The notes under the pieces: model-generated
Seen by the model: the letters and a program-made list of their open reading frames with translations, nothing else
Database searches by the model: none
Told to the model about the DNA's origin: nothing
Position numbers and translations under genes: made by a program
Shown: positions 5,268 to 7,230 of the stretch, one piece after another
Position numbering within the stretch: position 1 is the stretch's first letter
Layout: every line of letters begins with the position of its first letter
From: Candidatus Lambdaproteobacteria bacterium
GTDB taxonomy: Bacteria > SAR324 > NAC60-12
Direction of reading: 5' to 3'
Length of the DNA: 7,230 nt
Assembly (NCBI GenBank): GCA_012964265.1
Contig: DTUH01000188.1
Coordinates: 1 to 7,230, forward strand

Positions 5268-5993
5268 TAACTTGGGAAAATGGAATAAGTTTGACTTACT
5301 GAATAATTTAGCAAAAGAGGATTTTTGCAAAAAGAAACAAAAACACAAAACTGAATGAATGCATTCTTCTACACCATTTTTTGCAAGTTTCCTACGCAAA
5401 TTTTTCACATGCGTGTCGATGGTGCGGTCATAACCCACAAAATCGTAACCTTGTACTTTGTTCAACAATTCTTCACGGGTGAAGACACGTTCCGGACGTG
5501 ACATCAGCACTTTCAACATTCCAAATTCAACTGGTGTAAAACCTACTTCTTTGTCATTGACCCATATTTGATGAGTTTCTTCGTTGAGTTTCAAAATCCC
5601 GGATTTAAGCAGATTTTCTGGAACCGGAGGTTGTGCAGCACGACGCAATACAGCCTTGACCCGTGCTACCGCTTCAAGTAGATTAAAGGATTTGCTGACG
5701 TAATCATCCGCTCCTAACTCCAATCCCAGCAAACGGTCTATTTCTTCTGTTTGGGCCGTAACTATTATAATCGGGACTTGGGAGAATTTTCTTTTTCCAC
5801 GGCAAACTTCAATTCTATGCATTCCCGGAAGCATGAGATCCAACAGGATCATATCGACTTCATGTTTTTTCAGTCATGGAATTACTTCGTCTCCACGATT
5901 AACGATCGATGTTTGGAAACCTGATTGTCTTAGAAAATCCCGCAGCAATTCAGCAATTTTTCTTTCGTCTTCAACAATTAGAATAGATGACAT
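5223..5993 (-). pseudogene. BaeR-like OmpR-family response regulator, disrupted
   Basis: Read from ATG 5993, 12 bases after the kinase stop, the frame encodes an OmpR/PhoB-type regulator closest in motifs to BaeR: SSILIVEDE, ILLDLMLPG with phospho-acceptor Asp52, Thr79, EEIDRLLGLELGADDY, Lys101, and a winged-helix domain with TPVEFGMLKVL and DRTIDTHVKNLRRKL. A TGA at 5874-5876 replaces codon 40 in VIP-*-LKK, where relatives have an aromatic residue such as Trp or Tyr (TGG to TGA is one base). Further damage: MHRIEVCRGKRKF where MDGIEVCREIRKF is typical, Ser102 instead of the conserved proline after Lys101, and loss of the YGVGYRF hairpin. After IHSV (5349) the frame reads unrelated residues and overlaps the convergent gene by 45 bases. 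An internal ATG at 5852 would give a product lacking the first half of the receiver. Confidence 0.8.
5311..5328. terminator. Weak hairpin between convergent genes
   Basis: GCAAAA and TTTTGC form a 6-bp AT-rich stem around a 6-base loop, 43 bases after the stop of the plus-strand membrane-protein gene and just beyond the last recognisable regulator codon. The minus-strand tail is TAAATTATTC; the plus-strand tail is A-rich. A bidirectional terminator is expected here, but this is a poor one. Confidence 0.25.
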
Positions 5994-6005
5994 TTTGTAA
6001 GCTCA

Positions 6006-7230
6006 TTATTGTTTTGTATCTGCAACTGTTTTAATTGTGATAACGATACGCAAACCATGAGGTTCAACGGATTCCGCATGAATGCTGCCTCCATGAGCTT
6101 CAATCAGGTTTTTGCATATCGCCAGTCCAAGTCCGTTTCCTCCGGTTTCACGATTCCTGGATAAGTCTGTCCTGTAAAAACGGTCAAAAAGATTAGACAA
6201 AGCTTCGTCCGGCACACCCTGACCTGAATCTTCCAAAATCAAAGTTAGACTGTCCGGATCACGGAAGCTTCGTACCGTAAGGATTCCGGAATCACTAACA
6301 TAACGCGCCACGTTTTCCAACAAATTTACAAACACTTGCCGTAACCGATCCGGATCAACCATAGCGGATTTTACGGATTGTTCCGGAAGCAAATTTTGAA
6401 TAGAAATTCCGCGTTCCTCCAAACGGTCCGTAAATTGTTCAAGCGTTTGCTGAAGGAGTTTCACAGGATCCAGTACCACTTTGCACAAATTCAGTTGACC
6501 TGCTTCAGCGCGGCTTAGTAATTTAAGATCATCGACGATACGTGCTAAATGAAGTACTTCCGCATGAAGAGATTCAAAACGTTCCGGATTTGGCTGACGA
6601 ATTCCGTCCTGCATTGCTTCGATTTCTCCTCGTAAGACTGATAGAGGAGTTCCCAATTCATGGGAAATATCTGAAATCCATTGTTGGCGTTGTTTTTCAA
6701 ATGAATCCAATGTTTCGGCCATTGCGTTAAAATCTGAGGCAAATTGACCAAACTCATCGTATGAGTTAATTTTCACACGTGTATCAAAACGTCGTTCTGC
6801 AATTGCATGCGTACCCTCAGCTAATATTCGTACGGGACGTAGCAGGTACCTTGAAAGCAAAAAAGCGATTAAAGCCGAGGTGAGGACAGCCCCGACCGCC
6901 AGAGTTATCAACATCCGCTGCTGCTGTGCCAAAAAGTGCGCGTGACGTGACTGCTCCATCGTACCTTTTGTCACCATGCCTAGCCGGCCGACTATTTGTC
7001 CTTGATGGCGAAGAGCTTCAAATAAATCCGGTTTTCGTTTCAATTCCGGACCCCAAAGTTGATTTTGTTCTGCGTCCAGCAAAATCAAAATATCACGATC
7101 TCCACCTTTATTTGCTGAATATGTTAAAGTCGGACGAATTTGCGGAACCTGGTTTTGTTTGCGGAGGGGAAGCATACACCTCATCATTTGGTGCTCCTGC
7201 ATTACACCCTGCCCCAGAAAAATCCATTCG
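6006..7230 (-). CDS. BaeS-like sensor histidine kinase (5' end outside window)
   Basis: The frame is open to the right edge; nine further codons (EWIFLGQGV) precede Met at 7202, and a first membrane helix is expected beyond the window. Numbering from that Met: a periplasmic remnant (1-95) containing DILILLDAEQNQLWG, one membrane helix (about 98-118), a HAMP domain (119-170, RPVRILAEGTHAIAERRFD), the H-box SDISHELGTP with phospho-acceptor His181, and a complete ATPase domain: N-box NLLEN (293-297), G1 EDSGQGVP (324-331), F-box FDRFYR (339-344) and G2 GGNGLGLAI (354-362). The H-box has Gly184 where Arg is nearly universal (SHELRTP). It would sense an envelope signal and phosphorylate the adjacent BaeR-like regulator, which is itself disrupted. 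BaeSR identity is by motif similarity and gene pairing; other OmpR-type kinases remain possible. Confidence 0.87.
   Translation of the reverse strand, partial: EWIFLGQGVMQEHQMMRCMLPLRKQNQVPQIRPTLTYSANKGGDRDILILLDAEQNQLWGPELKRKPDLFEALRHQGQIVGRLGMVTKGTMEQSRHAHFLAQQQRMLITLAVGAVLTSALIAFLLSRYLLRPVRILAEGTHAIAERRFDTRVKINSYDEFGQFASDFNAMAETLDSFEKQRQQWISDISHELGTPLSVLRGEIEAMQDGIRQPNPERFESLHAEVLHLARIVDDLKLLSRAEAGQLNLCKVVLDPVKLLQQTLEQFTDRLEERGISIQNLLPEQSVKSAMVDPDRLRQVFVNLLENVARYVSDSGILTVRSFRDPDSLTLILEDSGQGVPDEALSNLFDRFYRTDLSRNRETGGNGLGLAICKNLIEAHGGSIHAESVEPHGLRIVITIKTVADTKQ

Noticed and set aside
5874..5876. Selenocysteine or reassigned UGA codon.
   Set aside because: Relatives carry Trp or Tyr, not Cys, at this position; no SECIS-like hairpin was evident directly downstream, and TGA appears to serve as a normal stop for hrcA and the 4827-5267 gene.

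Overview
The window looks like a piece of a moderately AT-rich chromosome (roughly 40% GC by eye) from a Gram-negative bacterium. The evidence is a CIRCE/HrcA heat-shock operon, a membrane-anchored c-type cytochrome, a periplasmic-type His/Met-rich protein and a BaeSR-like two-component system. A deltaproteobacterial or SAR324-like lineage would fit, but that is an inference from gene content and not a demonstrated assignment.

Layout. (1) Positions 1-1408, minus strand: the start of a heat-shock operon. A sigma70-like promoter abuts a nearly perfect CIRCE operator, followed by complete hrcA (TTG start) and the 5' part of grpE, which runs off the left edge. (2) Positions 1471-3165, minus strand: a probable two-gene unit with its own promoter. 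It encodes a polytopic, histidine-rich membrane protein of unknown function and a small hydrophilic protein of unknown function, followed by a weak hairpin. (3) Positions 3244-3954, minus strand: a secreted-type His/Met-rich protein gene interrupted by an in-frame TAG, with an extended -10 promoter, a small palindrome in the leader and a terminator-like two-part hairpin behind it. (4) Positions 3876-4264: a gene-free divergent promoter region. (5) Positions 4265-5267, plus strand: a lysine-tailed, membrane-anchored monohaem cytochrome c and a four-helix membrane protein with a CSLCNK motif, probably cotranscribed. (6) Positions 5223-7230, minus strand, convergent with the previous unit: a BaeS-like sensor kinase (5' end outside the window) followed by a BaeR-like response regulator. 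The regulator carries a TGA at codon 40 and has lost its conserved C-terminal hairpin.

How the parts may work together. BaeSR systems are known to control envelope-stress and metal-linked genes such as spy. The neighbouring His/Met-rich protein, the cytochrome and the Cys-motif membrane protein suggest a periplasmic metal (copper-like) or redox-stress locus. That link is inferred from context only. The most unusual aspect is that both the regulator and the His/Met-rich protein are broken by single in-frame stop codons, of two different types, while the kinase, cytochrome and membrane genes read intact. This suggests recent local decay, strain-level mutation or consensus errors. I do not see CRISPR arrays, tRNA or rRNA genes, insertion sequences or a clearly new defence-like system.
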